From the NCBI RefSeq assembly GCF_040689105.1, contig NZ_JBFBVU010000002.1, positions 62,001 through 126,000 on the forward strand: a DNA stretch of 64,000 nucleotides, written 5' to 3'. The stretch is from Meridianimarinicoccus marinus (GTDB lineage Bacteria; Pseudomonadota; Alphaproteobacteria; Rhodobacterales; Rhodobacteraceae). Positions 19,580 to 31,172 of the stretch are shown one piece after another. The notes below the pieces were generated by a model. The model searched no databases. It worked only from the letters and a program-made list of their open reading frames with translations, and was not told where the DNA came from. The position numbers were made by a program, and so were the translations under genes. Numbering within the stretch: position 1 is the stretch's first letter; each line of letters starts with the position of its first letter.

Positions 19580-20523
19580 CAGCGTCGCCCTCCGGGCAGC
19601 CCCATGAGATCCAGCAGTTGCCGCAGGGTTTCACGCCCCGCGCTCAACGGCAGCACCGGGATGCCATAGGTGCGGGTCCAGCCGATCGCGCGGTTGATGC
19701 GCGCGCCGAAGGCGTCCTCCACCCGGTGCCTGATGTCCCCGTCCGCGCTGTCCAGTTCCACCTGCAATTGGCCATCCGAGGCGACGACCCGGAAATCGTC
19801 GGGCAGACGTGTGGCGGAGGGATCGGTGACCGGGAACAGGATCACGTCGTTGTGCTGGGCCAGCCGCCGCACAAGGCGTTCGGTCTGGTCGTCTACCTCG
19901 CCGAAATCCGAGAACACGAGGATCAGGTTGCCCGTCGTGGCAATGCGCGCCGCCGCTTCCAGCGGACGGTTCAGCGGCATCGACACCGGCACGTCAAGGT
20001 CGGCGCGCAACCGGCAATTCGCCTCGGACAGGGTCGAAATGAAGCGGTTGAGCGCAAGGTTCGACGCGCGCGGCCGCAACTCGGCGACCTCATCATCCGA
20101 GAAGATGACGCCCCCGACCCGGTCGCCCTGCGCCCGGATCCGGGTGGCCGCCAGCGCCGCCGCTTCGGCGGCGGTGACCGATTTCATGTTGAGCTGCGTG
20201 CCATAGAACATCGACATGCGCTGATCGACCAGCAACAACGCCGGGCGGTCCCGCTCTTCGGTGTAGACCCGCACGTGCGGCTCGCCGGTGCGGGCGGTGA
20301 CCTTCCAGTCGATGGTGCGCGGGTCGTCGCCCACCTGATAGTTGCGCAATTCCTCGAAATTCAGCCCCCGGCCCCGCAGCCGCGAGGCATGGCGCCCGTT
20401 GAACGCCGATCGTGCCGGTTGGCGCGGCAGGAACGACAGCGCGCGCGCCGATCCCGCCAGCCGGCGCAGATGCGCAAGGTCGGTATGGATACGCGGGTCG
20501 GTCTTGCGCGGCACCTCGGGCAT
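19579..20523 (-). CDS. DUF58 protein
   Basis: 314 residues. Contains the DUF58 signature region RNYQVGDDPRTIDWKVTART (about residues 60-79) followed by a degenerate vWA-like fold (ALLLVDQRMSM near 95, LILVFSDFGEV near 205). DUF58 proteins are almost always encoded next to moxR and are thought to link the ATPase to membrane partners. GAGGCCGG precedes the ATG; nine bases separate it from the moxR-type gene. Confidence 0.9.
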   Translation of the reverse strand: MPEVPRKTDPRIHTDLAHLRRLAGSARALSFLPRQPARSAFNGRHASRLRGRGLNFEELRNYQVGDDPRTIDWKVTARTGEPHVRVYTEERDRPALLLVDQRMSMFYGTQLNMKSVTAAEAAALAATRIRAQGDRVGGVIFSDDEVAELRPRASNLALNRFISTLSEANCRLRADLDVPVSMPLNRPLEAAARIATTGNLILVFSDFGEVDDQTERLVRRLAQHNDVILFPVTDPSATRLPDDFRVVASDGQLQVELDSADGDIRHRVEDAFGARINRAIGWTRTYGIPVLPLSAGRETLRQLLDLMGLPGGRR

Positions 20524-20532
20524 GATCCGGCC

Positions 20533-21510
20533 TCAGGGCAGCGCCACGAGCGACACGATCTCGTCGACCACGGCGTCGGTGGTCTTGCCCTCGCCCTGCG
20601 CCTCGAAGGACAGCGCGATCCGGTGGCGGAACACGTCGTGCACGATGGCGCGCACATCCGCCGGATCGACATAGTCGCGCTGCTTCAGCCAGGCATGGGC
20701 GCGGGCGCATTTGTCCAGCGCGAGACTGCCACGCGGGCTGGCGCCGATCTCGATCCAGCGCGCCAGATCCTCGGACAAAGCGGCGGGCGTGCGGCTGGCC
20801 TGCACCAGGTCGGCCATGTAGCGATCCATCGCCTCGGACACATGGATGCGCCCGATCTCGGCCCGCGCATCGAATACCGCCTGTTGCGGGATGGCGTCCG
20901 GTGGGGTGCTTTCTCCCCCGGAAGCCGAAGCCTGCTCCTCGCCACGCACGAGGCGGATGACCTCCACCTCATCCTCGACCGGCGGATACAGCACCTGCAC
21001 ATGCATCAGGAAACGGTCGGTCTGCGCCTCGGGCAGCGGATAGGTGCCTTCCTGTTCGATCGGGTTCTGGGTCGCCATCACGATGAACAGCGGCGGCATC
21101 TTGTGGGTGGTGCCGGAGACGGTCACCTGCCGCTCTTCCATCGCTTCCAGCAATGCCGCCTGCACCTTGGCCGGGGCGCGATTGATCTCGTCGGCCAGCA
21201 CGATGTTGGCGAAGATCGGCCCCTGCTCGAAGCGGAACTGGCTGCCTTCGGGGCCCTGGTGATAGACCTCGGTGCCCGTGACATCCGACGGCAGCAGGTC
21301 CGGCGTGAACTGGATGCGCGAGAAATCGGCCTCCAGGTTTGTGGCCATCGCCTTGACCGCGCGGGTCTTTGCCAGACCGGGCAGGCCTTCGATCAGCAGG
21401 TTGCCATTGGCCAGAAGCCCGATCACCAACCGTTCGATCACATCCTTCTGGCCGATGATGGACTGCGCCATGCGATCCTGTAGGGCGGAAATCTGTTCTA
21501 GCGCGGTCAT
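20533..21510 (-). CDS. MoxR-family AAA+ ATPase
   Basis: 325 residues, first gene of the operon. Walker A EGLPGLAKT (about 43), Walker B VLADEINRAPAKVQ, sensor 1 ATQNP and the GTYPLPEAQ-DRF block of MoxR proteins. These chaperone-like ATPases act on vWA-domain partners, here the next proteins of the operon. Known operons of this make-up affect envelope integrity and stress tolerance; that role is inferred. The ATG at 21510 with AGGA eight bases before it is chosen over an in-frame TTG at 21525. Confidence 0.93.
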   Translation of the reverse strand: MTALEQISALQDRMAQSIIGQKDVIERLVIGLLANGNLLIEGLPGLAKTRAVKAMATNLEADFSRIQFTPDLLPSDVTGTEVYHQGPEGSQFRFEQGPIFANIVLADEINRAPAKVQAALLEAMEERQVTVSGTTHKMPPLFIVMATQNPIEQEGTYPLPEAQTDRFLMHVQVLYPPVEDEVEVIRLVRGEEQASASGGESTPPDAIPQQAVFDARAEIGRIHVSEAMDRYMADLVQASRTPAALSEDLARWIEIGASPRGSLALDKCARAHAWLKQRDYVDPADVRAIVHDVFRHRIALSFEAQGEGKTTDAVVDEIVSLVALP

Positions 21511-21648
21511 GGCCAAATCCTGCAATGGTCGTTTCGATGGAACACGGGGCGAAATAGCCCGCCGTGATTGCGTGGCAAATCACGGCGGGCCTGTTCGCAG
21601 CATGGACCAACGCCCCGGAACGGTGCAACACCGTGACAGCGCGGACGG

Positions 21649-22983
21649 TCAGCCGGCCAGGTGCCGCGCCAGACGGTTCTGCCGTTCGATCACGGTCGGC
21701 AGATCGATGGTGACGACCTGGCCGTCGCGCACGATCTGGCGGCCTTCCACGAAGGAATGCTTGACCCGCGTCGGACCGGCCAGCAACAGCGCCGCCGGAT
21801 CCCAACTGCCCGCGCTGTCGATGCCCGAGACATCCCAGACCGCGATATCGGCACGTTTGCCCACAGCGATCTGGCCGCAATCGGGCCGGTTCAGAACCTC
21901 GGCACCGCCGCGCGTCGCGATCTCCAGCGCCTCGCGCGCCGACATGGCATCGGCGCCATTGGCCACCCGCTGCAACAGCATGGACTGGCGCGCCTCAAGG
22001 ATCAGGTTGCCGGTGTCATTGCTGGCCGAGCCATCCACCCCCAGCCCGACCTTCACCCCGGCGTCGCGCATCCGGCGCACCGGTGCGATGCCGCTGCCCA
22101 GCCGGCAGTTGGAACAGGGGCAATGGGCGACGCCGGTGCGGCTGCGCGCGAACAGGTCGATTTCCTGCCCGTCCAGCTTGACGCAATGGGCGTGCCAGAC
22201 GTCGGAGCCGGTCCAGCCCAGATCCTCGGCGTATTGCCCCGGCCGGCAGCCGAATTTCTCCAGCGAATAGGCGATGTCCTCGTCATTCTCGGCCAGATGC
22301 GTGTGCAGCATCACGCCCTTGTCGCGCGCCAGAACCGCCGCGTCGCGCATCAGGTCGCGGCTGACCGAGAACGGCGAACAGGGCGCCAGCCCGACCCGCA
22401 CCATCGCGCCGTCCGAGGCATCGTGGAAGGCGTCGATCACGCGGATGGAGTCCTCAAGGATTGCCGCTTCGCGCTCCACCAGACTGTCGGGGGGCAGGCC
22501 GCCGTCGCTTTCACCGATGCTCATCGCCCCGCGTGTCGGATGAAACCGCAGCCCGACCTCACCCGCCGCCGCGATGGTATCGTCCAGCCGCGCGCCGTTG
22601 GGATAGAGATACAGGTGATCCGAGGTCAGCGTGCAGCCCGACAGCGCCAGTTCGGCCAGCCCCACCTGCGCCGAAACAAACATCTCTTCCGGCCCGAAGC
22701 GCGCCCAGATCGGATAAAGCGTCTGCAGCCAGCCGAACAACAGCGCATCCTGCCCGCCGGGCACTGCCTTGGTCAGCGACTGGTAGAGGTGGTGATGGGT
22801 GTTCACCAGACCGGGGGTCACAACGCAGCCGCGCAGGTCGTGGGTTTCGCCGGTCGTTGTCAGCGCACTGCCAATCTCGACGATCACACCGTCGCGGATG
22901 CGCACATCGGCCCGCGAAAGCTCGCGGCGGTCGTCGTCCAGCGTCAGGACGGTGTCGGCATTTTTCAGAAGGATCTCGGTCAT
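21649..22983 (-). CDS. 8-oxoguanine deaminase (amidohydrolase)
   Basis: 444 residues. TIM-barrel amidohydrolase of the chlorohydrolase/guanine deaminase group: metal ligands in NTHHHLYQS, HTHLAE and the late Asp in GVDGSASND. Residues typical of the 8-oxoguanine deaminase subgroup are HHHLYQSLTKAVPGGQ and HCPCSNCRLGSG. It would deaminate 8-oxoguanine to urate, a salvage or clean-up of oxidised guanine; assignment to this substrate rather than another purine or triazine is by family resemblance. GAGGAA precedes the ATG. It lies beside uvrB, but no shared transcript is evident. Confidence 0.82.
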   Translation of the reverse strand: MTEILLKNADTVLTLDDDRRELSRADVRIRDGVIVEIGSALTTTGETHDLRGCVVTPGLVNTHHHLYQSLTKAVPGGQDALLFGWLQTLYPIWARFGPEEMFVSAQVGLAELALSGCTLTSDHLYLYPNGARLDDTIAAAGEVGLRFHPTRGAMSIGESDGGLPPDSLVEREAAILEDSIRVIDAFHDASDGAMVRVGLAPCSPFSVSRDLMRDAAVLARDKGVMLHTHLAENDEDIAYSLEKFGCRPGQYAEDLGWTGSDVWHAHCVKLDGQEIDLFARSRTGVAHCPCSNCRLGSGIAPVRRMRDAGVKVGLGVDGSASNDTGNLILEARQSMLLQRVANGADAMSAREALEIATRGGAEVLNRPDCGQIAVGKRADIAVWDVSGIDSAGSWDPAALLLAGPTRVKHSFVEGRQIVRDGQVVTIDLPTVIERQNRLARHLAG

Positions 22984-23323
22984 TCGGGTCCATTCCTCGG
23001 CGACCGTCTCATCAGGGGGAATGCCCGGCCGGTGGAAAACGGGTAAGAACCGACCGCTGAAGTGATAGCGAACCGATCCTGCCCGGGTCAACGGATTTGT
23101 ATGTGACGGGTGTGGGAGCAGACGTGTTCCTCGGGCGGCCCGCCCCCTAAACATGCAAATTACTGTGGGTGGAACAGTCAACGGAACGCCAGCTAGAATT
23201 GGACACCATAGAATGGCCCAACGGCTCCTTGGGTTTTGGAAATGATAATCCTAACGTAGTCAGACCGTGTTCTTGTCATTGTGGTTCCGTTACGGCAGCA
23301 AACATGAATTTTTGAAATCCCCC
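22984..23323. other. Intergenic region with a base-composition step, 340 bases
   Basis: No gene seen. The left half has the GC-rich character of the host; from about 23150 the sequence becomes AT-rich and stays so through the next gene. A GATAAT at 23244-23249 is a possible -10 element but lacks a good -35. An in-frame GTG at 23267 would extend the next gene leftward by 19 residues but has no ribosome site. No repeat or attachment-like duplication was found at the boundaries. Confidence 0.5.
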
Positions 23324-24156
23324 ATGAAAGCAAATAGAATGTACCTAACTAAGTTCTGCCATACAAAAGACCATCCCAGCAATCGGGGGACCCTTAAACT
23401 AGGAACCTTACACAGCTACAGAAATGAAGAATTGGGAGAGATCCATGACCCCGAGGAGGGCATTTGGACTACTCAGCTTGTATTTGATCCCAGCACTCAG
23501 TTCTCCAAGTCTTGGCTGAAGGACGTATTGTTTGGTGCTGTCATTCCAAAAATGGGAAACTTTATACAACAACAACAAAAAACCATTGTTTCCTCTCCAT
23601 TCGACCACCCAGGAAAAATGATCATTGACGTAGAAAAAGTTGTAACTTTAGAGGAAACGCAAACACACGCCAGACTATCCGGTCAGGCAAAAATCACAAT
23701 TGACTTGGAAAACATACTCATTTTTTGCATGAGTATCGATCTGGATGGGAATATGGACAGTCCATTTAGCTACGACTCAAAGTGGTCACTCCCCAAAAGC
23801 AAAGCACCCGCATTTAGCAATCTAATTGGGGGCCTTCTCCCGAGCATACCATTAACATCCTTGGATCTCTCAACACATGATGGCATCCAACTTCATCATA
23901 CCTCGGGCATCCGAATCGCTGGTAGCTATGGTGAGGTCAGGTACATAGACAAAGAAATCAAAATTCAAGAAGAAGCTGATTTTACTAAAGAAATGATGGA
24001 AGAAATATTCAAAAACTGCCACATGACCAAAGACACAAAATTCCAGCCGGAAAATGAGTTTAGATTTTGGTACCGATTCTCACTCGGCTCCAGCATCGTC
24101 CCTGTAACGGGCGACTTTTTTCCTATGGTGAACCAACTTGTTGGAATCGGCGGGCG

Positions 24157-24160
<4 letters not shown>
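23324..24160 (+). CDS. AT-rich orphan gene, possibly DUF2971-like
   Basis: 278 residues from ATG 23324 (alternatives GTG 23267, ATG 23339). Not firmly recognised. The early block GTLKLGTLHSYRNEE...HDPEEG and the late block FQPENEFRFWYRF recall the pattern of DUF2971-like proteins (a Gly-Thr-Leu/Tyr-Arg opening and an E-x-E-x-R-F closing motif), often found in accessory islands. No transmembrane helix or signal peptide. GC content is about 43% in a sampled line against 70% next door, and codons such as TTA, ATA and AGA are common, which supports recent transfer. Its stop overlaps the uvrB stop by four bases on the opposite strand. Function unknown. Confidence 0.65.
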
Positions 24161-26340
<2,180 letters not shown>

Positions 26341-26684
26341 GGCGAGTCTCGCTGACGGCTGCAACCTTGGAAACTTAGGGCCCAGCACCGGGTTGTGCCA
26401 GTGCCGGTATCGACCCCTCCTGACAGGAGGGTGTCAGGAGGGAACGCCCCTGTTTCTCGGCAGGCAGGGATATTTCCCTTCAGTCACCATTGATTCTTGA
26501 GAGAATCAATTGAAACCGATAGTGTCCCGTGATTGAAGACGAACGCTGGTCGCCGCCTCTCTGTAACTCCGACACCTACGCGTGCGGCGACCGGCTTTCT
26601 TCCCTTTCCCGTCAACAGCGCCGCTTTGCCGCTTCCCGCCCGCGCCCCGATCGTGGTATCGCACGTCAAAACACGGAGGCTGAC
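26341..26684. promoter_or_regulatory. Divergent region between uvrB and the complex I subunit gene
   Basis: 344 bases with two striking inverted repeats. First, CCCTCCTG-A-CAGGAGGG (26415-26431), followed at 26435-26442 by a second CAGGAGGG. Second, a perfect nine-base-arm repeat ATTGATTCT-TGAG-AGAATCAAT (26489-26510) in an AT-rich patch. Either may be an operator. The rest is GC-rich with no gene apart from an unsupported N-terminal extension of the next frame. Confidence 0.5.
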
Positions 26685-26996
26685 ATGCGCGCACGCATCT
26701 ATCGTCCTGCCAAGACGGCAATGTCATCGGGAACCGCCAAGACCCACGACTGGGTTCTTGAATTCGCGGCTGCGTCGCAGCGCGAGGTCGATCCGCTGAT
26801 GGGCTGGACCAGCAGCAGCGACACCCAAAGCCAGGTGCGGCTGCGGTTTGCCACCAAGGAAGCCGCCCGGAAATACGCGCAGGATCACGGCATCGACGCC
26901 GAGGTGAGCGAACCCAAGACCCGCAAGCCGAACATCCGCCCGCGCGGCTATGGCGAAAACTTCGTGCCGGATCGCCGGGGCGCCTGGACCCACTGA
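26685..26996 (+). CDS. NDUFS4-like accessory subunit of NADH dehydrogenase
   Basis: 103 residues of the ETC complex I conserved-region family, the bacterial counterpart of mitochondrial NDUFS4 (18 kDa). Typical blocks: ARIYRPAKTAMSSG at the N-terminus, WVLEFA, MGWTSSSDTQSQVRL, FATKEAARKYA and the C-terminal PKTRKPNIRPRGYGENF. It binds the peripheral arm of complex I near the NADH site in alphaproteobacteria and mitochondria. CGGAGG six bases before the ATG fixes the start. Stand-alone gene; the nuo operon is not in the window. Confidence 0.93.
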   Translation: MRARIYRPAKTAMSSGTAKTHDWVLEFAAASQREVDPLMGWTSSSDTQSQVRLRFATKEAARKYAQDHGIDAEVSEPKTRKPNIRPRGYGENFVPDRRGAWTH

Positions 26997-27012
26997 ATCA
27001 GTCCCGACCCTG

Positions 27013-27037
27013 CCGGGCGCCGGTCACACGCGCCCGG
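27013..27037. terminator. GC-rich hairpin between convergent genes
   Basis: Perfect eight-base arms CCGGGCGC and GCGCCCGG around a nine-base loop, spanning the end of the kinase gene and 16 bases past the complex I subunit gene. No T tract, so only a possible terminator for both. Confidence 0.45.
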
Positions 27038-28445
27038 ATCCCCAGCTTTGCACCAGTTTCCGCGCGGCGATGAATTGCGCGAGCAGCCCGCTATGATCGG
27101 CCTGCGGCGTCAGGATGGTCTCCGGCGCGGCCACCAATACATCCCCGCCTGAGGCGCGCGCCGCCAGCCGCGCCACGCCCAGCGCCGTGCGCTCGGGAAC
27201 TTCAGACAGGCGCAGGGACTTCCTTGTCACATCGGCCAGAAACTGGCAAAAGCCGCGATTTCGGGCCATGCCGCCATCGACGCCGATGGGGCTGGCGATG
27301 GGGCCATGACGTTCGAACTCCTGCAGGATCTCGGCCATGCGCAGGGCAACCCCTTCGAACACTGCCCGCACCATGTCATGTGGGCGGGTGTCCAGCGTCA
27401 GCCCCAGCCAGCCGCCCTTGGCCGCCTCATCCCAATGCGGACAGCCCAGCCCGGACAGCGACGGCACGAACACCAGACCACGCGCCAGCATCGGCGGGCC
27501 TTCGAGGTCGGCCAGGTCCGAGAAATCGTGGAACAGCCCCAGATCGCGGACCCAGTTCAGCGCACTTGAGGCGGTGAATATCCCCCCGTCCAGCGCGTAT
27601 TGCATCGGCTGCCCCGCTTCGCGCCAGGCCACGGTGGGCAGGGCGGCAGTTGTGCTGGCGGGCGGCGTGTCGCCCAGAAGGGTCAGCGCAAAGGCGCCGG
27701 TGCCGAAGGTGATCTTGGTGTCGCCGGCCTGGTCCACCCCGTGGCCGAACAGGGCCGCCTGCTGATCGACGATGGCGCTTTGGCAGGCCAACCCCTCCGC
27801 CTGCCCCAGTTCGCCGTTGCAATCGGTGATGGCGGGCAGACTGCTTTCCGGCACCCCGAACAGCGCGCAAAGTTTTACATCCCACGTGCCGCTGTGCAGG
27901 TTCATCAGCGAGGTACGCGAGGCCGTGGCCACATCGGTTTCGAAGCGGCCGGTCAGAACATCGCGGAAGTAGGCATCGCTGGTGCCAAGCCGCAAACGCC
28001 CGACATCCCGCAGCCTGCGCGCCTCGGGCAGATGTGCGAGGCACCAAGCCAGCTTGGTGGCCGAGAAATAGGGCGACAGCTGCAGCCCGGCGCGCTCCCG
28101 CACCAAGGCCGCGTGCCCCGCCGCCTTCAGCGCGGCGCAACGATCGGCCGTGCGGGTGTCCTGCCAGACGATGATCGGGCCGAGCGGTAACTTGGTTTCC
28201 GCGTCCCACGCCAGACAGCTTTCGCCCTGATTGCCCAGCCCGAAGACCGTCGCCCCGGCCGCCTTTCCCGCCTGTAGGGCAGCGCGGATATTGTCGACGA
28301 TCTCGCCCGCGTCATGTTCCACCCACCCCGATCTCGGATAGAGTTGCCGGTGGTCGCGGGAAAAGACCTTTTCGGACGTGCCATCCGGGCGGAACAGGAA
28401 GGCGGTGGTCGAGGTCGTGCTCTGGTCGATGGCAAGAACGGTCAT
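27024..28445 (-). CDS. FGGY-family carbohydrate/glycerol kinase
   Basis: 473 residues, two-domain actin-fold sugar kinase. N-terminal phosphate loop AIDQSTTSTTA, IVWQDTR (substrate and catalytic Asp block), TFGTGAF adenosine-binding start of domain 2, and VDGGMARN near the end. Closest in feel to glycerol kinase (SGWVEHDAGEI, GLGNQGES). Encoded last in a three-gene set with two FAD oxidoreductases, suggesting phosphorylation of glycerol or another polyol followed by oxidation of its phosphate. ATGA overlap with the preceding gene. Substrate not proven. Confidence 0.88.
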   Translation of the reverse strand: MTVLAIDQSTTSTTAFLFRPDGTSEKVFSRDHRQLYPRSGWVEHDAGEIVDNIRAALQAGKAAGATVFGLGNQGESCLAWDAETKLPLGPIIVWQDTRTADRCAALKAAGHAALVRERAGLQLSPYFSATKLAWCLAHLPEARRLRDVGRLRLGTSDAYFRDVLTGRFETDVATASRTSLMNLHSGTWDVKLCALFGVPESSLPAITDCNGELGQAEGLACQSAIVDQQAALFGHGVDQAGDTKITFGTGAFALTLLGDTPPASTTAALPTVAWREAGQPMQYALDGGIFTASSALNWVRDLGLFHDFSDLADLEGPPMLARGLVFVPSLSGLGCPHWDEAAKGGWLGLTLDTRPHDMVRAVFEGVALRMAEILQEFERHGPIASPIGVDGGMARNRGFCQFLADVTRKSLRLSEVPERTALGVARLAARASGGDVLVAAPETILTPQADHSGLLAQFIAARKLVQSWGSGRV

Positions 28446-29647
28446 AGCGCCTCCGGGGTCGGGTGCAGCGGCACGGTGATGCGGCGTTCGGGACGCGAGG
28501 CGATCCAGTGGCTCTGGCCCTGCACCCGCACCTGTCCCGAAAACGGCTGGCGCAGACGCATCTGCACGCGGTCGAAGGCGGGCACGGCCTGCGTTGCCGG
28601 GGCGCAGATCTCCTGCGGCAGGGCGTAGGCCAGCGCATCGCCCTGCCTTACCCCGGTCACGGCAAGCGGCGTGGCGGCATCGCGCGGCGGCAGGGAACCG
28701 TTCAGCGCGGCGGCCATGCAGCGCGCCACCCTGCGGCCCTCGTCCCAGCACCAGCCCGCAGTTTCGATGGGATGCAGCACATTGCCCGCCGAGAAATAGG
28801 CGGGATCGGTCACGCGTCCGTATTGATCGACGCGCGGCCCAAGGCTGCCGGGATCCAGCGCCAGACCGGCGGCACGCAGAAGGGCGTTTTCGGGCCGGAA
28901 GCCGCCGGTCACCACCACCCCGTCACAAGCGATGTCGCGCGACGTGTCGTTGGTCTCCACGGTGATGCCGTTCACCTGTGCGCGCCCGTGGATCGCGGTG
29001 ATCCGCGTGTTCAGCAACAGCGGCACGCGCATCGCACGCGGGGCCATGGCCATGACGCCCCGCGCGGTGATCTCCGGACCCGGCTCCAGCATCGCCACCG
29101 GGCGCGCGTCAACGGTCCGGCAGGTCAGCAGCGCGGAGAAGGAGACCAGTTCGGAGCCAAGGATGACAGGATTGTGGAACGGGCGGTGCTTCGAGAAAGC
29201 CGCGAAGCTTTGCAGGGTGGCGGTGTTCATCACGCCGCCGGGCTTGGTGCCGCCGATCAGGCGCGCGGCGCGGGGGGATTCGCGGGCGCCAAGGGCCAGC
29301 AGAACCACCCGCCCCCGGATCCGGCGCGGGCCGTCTGGTGTGCTGACGTCTACTTCGCCGCCGGGATGCAGCGCGGTGACGGTGGTCTGACAGCGGATCT
29401 CGGCACCCGCGCCTTCGGCCTCCCGCACCAGACGTTTGGCATAGGCGGGGCCGAACATGAGCCGTTTCCACTCGCGCAGGCCATAGGGCGAATGCAGGCA
29501 GTGGCGCGGGATGCCGCCGGGGGTGGCTTCGCGCTCCAAAACGACCACCCGGCCGACACCCAATCGGCGCAATTCGGCGGCCGCCGACAAGCCCGCCGGA
29601 CCGGCCCCGACGATCAGGGCATCGACGATTTCGGGAAGATTGCTCAT
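28442..29647 (-). CDS. FAD/NAD-dependent oxidoreductase
   Basis: 401 residues with an N-terminal Rossmann FAD site (IVGAGPAGLSAAAE), a second nucleotide-binding region around residues 150-180 and the closing motif YFSAGNVLHPIETAG typical of pyridine nucleotide-disulphide type reductases. The middle block GGIPRHCLHSPYG is a feature of the oxidoreductases paired with GlpA/GlpD-like proteins and glycerol kinases in several bacteria. Probably passes electrons from the partner dehydrogenase to NAD or a quinone; inferred. ATGA overlaps on both sides couple it to the kinase and the larger oxidoreductase. Confidence 0.83.
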   Translation of the reverse strand: MSNLPEIVDALIVGAGPAGLSAAAELRRLGVGRVVVLEREATPGGIPRHCLHSPYGLREWKRLMFGPAYAKRLVREAEGAGAEIRCQTTVTALHPGGEVDVSTPDGPRRIRGRVVLLALGARESPRAARLIGGTKPGGVMNTATLQSFAAFSKHRPFHNPVILGSELVSFSALLTCRTVDARPVAMLEPGPEITARGVMAMAPRAMRVPLLLNTRITAIHGRAQVNGITVETNDTSRDIACDGVVVTGGFRPENALLRAAGLALDPGSLGPRVDQYGRVTDPAYFSAGNVLHPIETAGWCWDEGRRVARCMAAALNGSLPPRDAATPLAVTGVRQGDALAYALPQEICAPATQAVPAFDRVQMRLRQPFSGQVRVQGQSHWIASRPERRITVPLHPTPEAL

Positions 29648-31011
29648 GCGTCGGTGCCTTCGGCCAAAAGATCCTGCACCGCCTGCCCGCAATAGAAGCC
29701 CTGGCAGCGGCCCATGGTGGCGCGGGTGCGGCGCTTCAGACCGGCCAGCGTGTTGGGCGCCAACGGATCGGCCAGTGAAGCGCGCGCCTCGCGCCATGTG
29801 ACCCGCTCGCAGTGACACAACATGCCGTCATTGCCCGGCGCTTGCCAGTCGCGCGATCCATCCTCGGCCAGCATCGCCATGCGCGGCACATGCGGTGCGG
29901 GCAGAGGCGCGGGCGTGTGCCCCTGCCCCTGCAACAGCCGCGCCACATGCGCCGCCGTGCCCAGGGCCGAACTCAACCCGGTCGAACGGATCGCCCCGAC
30001 CGTGACCATGTTGCGCCCGGCATGGGCGCGGATCTGATAGTCCTTGTGTTCGCTGGCGGGACGCAGGCCGGCGTAGATACTTGTCACTTCCTCTTGCGCC
30101 AGCGCTGGCAGGATCTCGGCCCCCTTGGCGTGCAGCATGTGCAGGGTCTCGGTCTCCAGACAGGCGGTGTCGCGGTCGTCCTGGTCCTCGGCGGTGGGAC
30201 CGACCAGCAGGTTGCCCCAGACCGTGCGGCAGACAACGATGCCCTTGGTGGTGGCGGTGGGCACCGGCAGCAGGATGTGCCGTGCAAGCCCGGCGGCCAT
30301 CTTGTCGAAGACCACGAATTGCCCCTTGCGCGGGCGGATGGTGAACTGCGTCTGCCCTAGCAGCGCCGCGTCGATCCGGTCGCCGTAAAGGCCCGCGGCA
30401 TTGACCACATGGCCTGCCTGCAGCGACCCCTGCGTGGTGTCCAGCGTCCAGATTGCCCCGTCGAACGACCCGCCCGAGACCGCGCAATTCCGCTTCAGGG
30501 TCGCGCCGTTAAGCAAGGCTTGCAGCAGATAGGCATGGGGCGCCGACCACGGATCGATCAGGCTTTCGCGCGGCACCCTGAACGCGGCGCGCACGTTCGG
30601 GTTCAGGTTCGGCTCCAGCGCCAGGGTTTCGGTCCCAGTCAGGGGGGCCACGTCATCGACCCCATTGGCGCGGGCCTGCTCCATCAGCTCGGGCAGACGG
30701 GCCTCCTGCTCGGCGCTCCACGCCAGCACCAGCGCGCCGCAGCGATCCAGCGGCAGGTTGAATTGCGCATGCAGCGTCTCGTATTCGCGATAGCCCTCCT
30801 GCACGCAGGCCAGTTCCAGCGAGTTCTTGGGGGCGTCGAAGCCGGTGTGCAGGATCGCGCTGTTGGCCTTCGACGCGCCGTCCAGAATGTCGGCGGCTTT
30901 TTCCAAAACCACCACCCGCGCTCCTTCCAGCGTCAGACGGCGGGCAATTGCGCAGCCGATGACCCCGGCACCGATCACCGCGATGTCATAGGTCTGGGCA
31001 GTCTGGGTCAT
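29644..31011 (-). CDS. Glycerol-3-phosphate dehydrogenase-like FAD oxidoreductase with BFD domain
   Basis: 455 residues. N-terminal FAD-dependent dehydrogenase of the DAO/GlpA-LhgO type (AVIGAGVIGCAIAR; IYAGLRPASE near 325), then a C-terminal BFD-like iron-sulfur domain with cysteines in LCHCERV and GRCQGFYCG, expected to bind a [2Fe-2S] cluster and link to the partner oxidoreductase. First gene of the oxidoreductase-oxidoreductase-kinase operon and divergent from a DeoR regulator, which suggests use of a polyol phosphate. ATG 31011 is chosen over a TTG two codons upstream; the ribosome site is weak. Confidence 0.85.
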   Translation of the reverse strand: MTQTAQTYDIAVIGAGVIGCAIARRLTLEGARVVVLEKAADILDGASKANSAILHTGFDAPKNSLELACVQEGYREYETLHAQFNLPLDRCGALVLAWSAEQEARLPELMEQARANGVDDVAPLTGTETLALEPNLNPNVRAAFRVPRESLIDPWSAPHAYLLQALLNGATLKRNCAVSGGSFDGAIWTLDTTQGSLQAGHVVNAAGLYGDRIDAALLGQTQFTIRPRKGQFVVFDKMAAGLARHILLPVPTATTKGIVVCRTVWGNLLVGPTAEDQDDRDTACLETETLHMLHAKGAEILPALAQEEVTSIYAGLRPASEHKDYQIRAHAGRNMVTVGAIRSTGLSSALGTAAHVARLLQGQGHTPAPLPAPHVPRMAMLAEDGSRDWQAPGNDGMLCHCERVTWREARASLADPLAPNTLAGLKRRTRATMGRCQGFYCGQAVQDLLAEGTDA

Positions 31012-31172
31012 GGGCAAGGGGTTCCGATTCCTGAACGCGCGCTGCCACCTTTCTGACCACGGATGACCGACCAGTCAATCCGGGCCAGAAAATCTGACTG
31101 TTCGGGCACAAATCAATTGACAGCAGCGCTCAAGGCTTGTGCAAATGGGCGGCACGGGGGGTTGATGCGCGA
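31012..31172. promoter_or_regulatory. Divergent control region of the polyol locus
   Basis: 161 bases between the catabolic operon and the DeoR gene. A perfect TTGACA stands at 31117-31122 reading toward the regulator, but the base run 17 bases later (TGCAAA) is a poor -10. This is the expected site for DeoR binding; no clear operator repeat was identified. Confidence 0.4.

Noticed and set aside
23172..23187. GAAC-N8-GAAC near the orphan gene
   Set aside because: Spacing is eight, not the seven required for the alphaproteobacterial LexA box.
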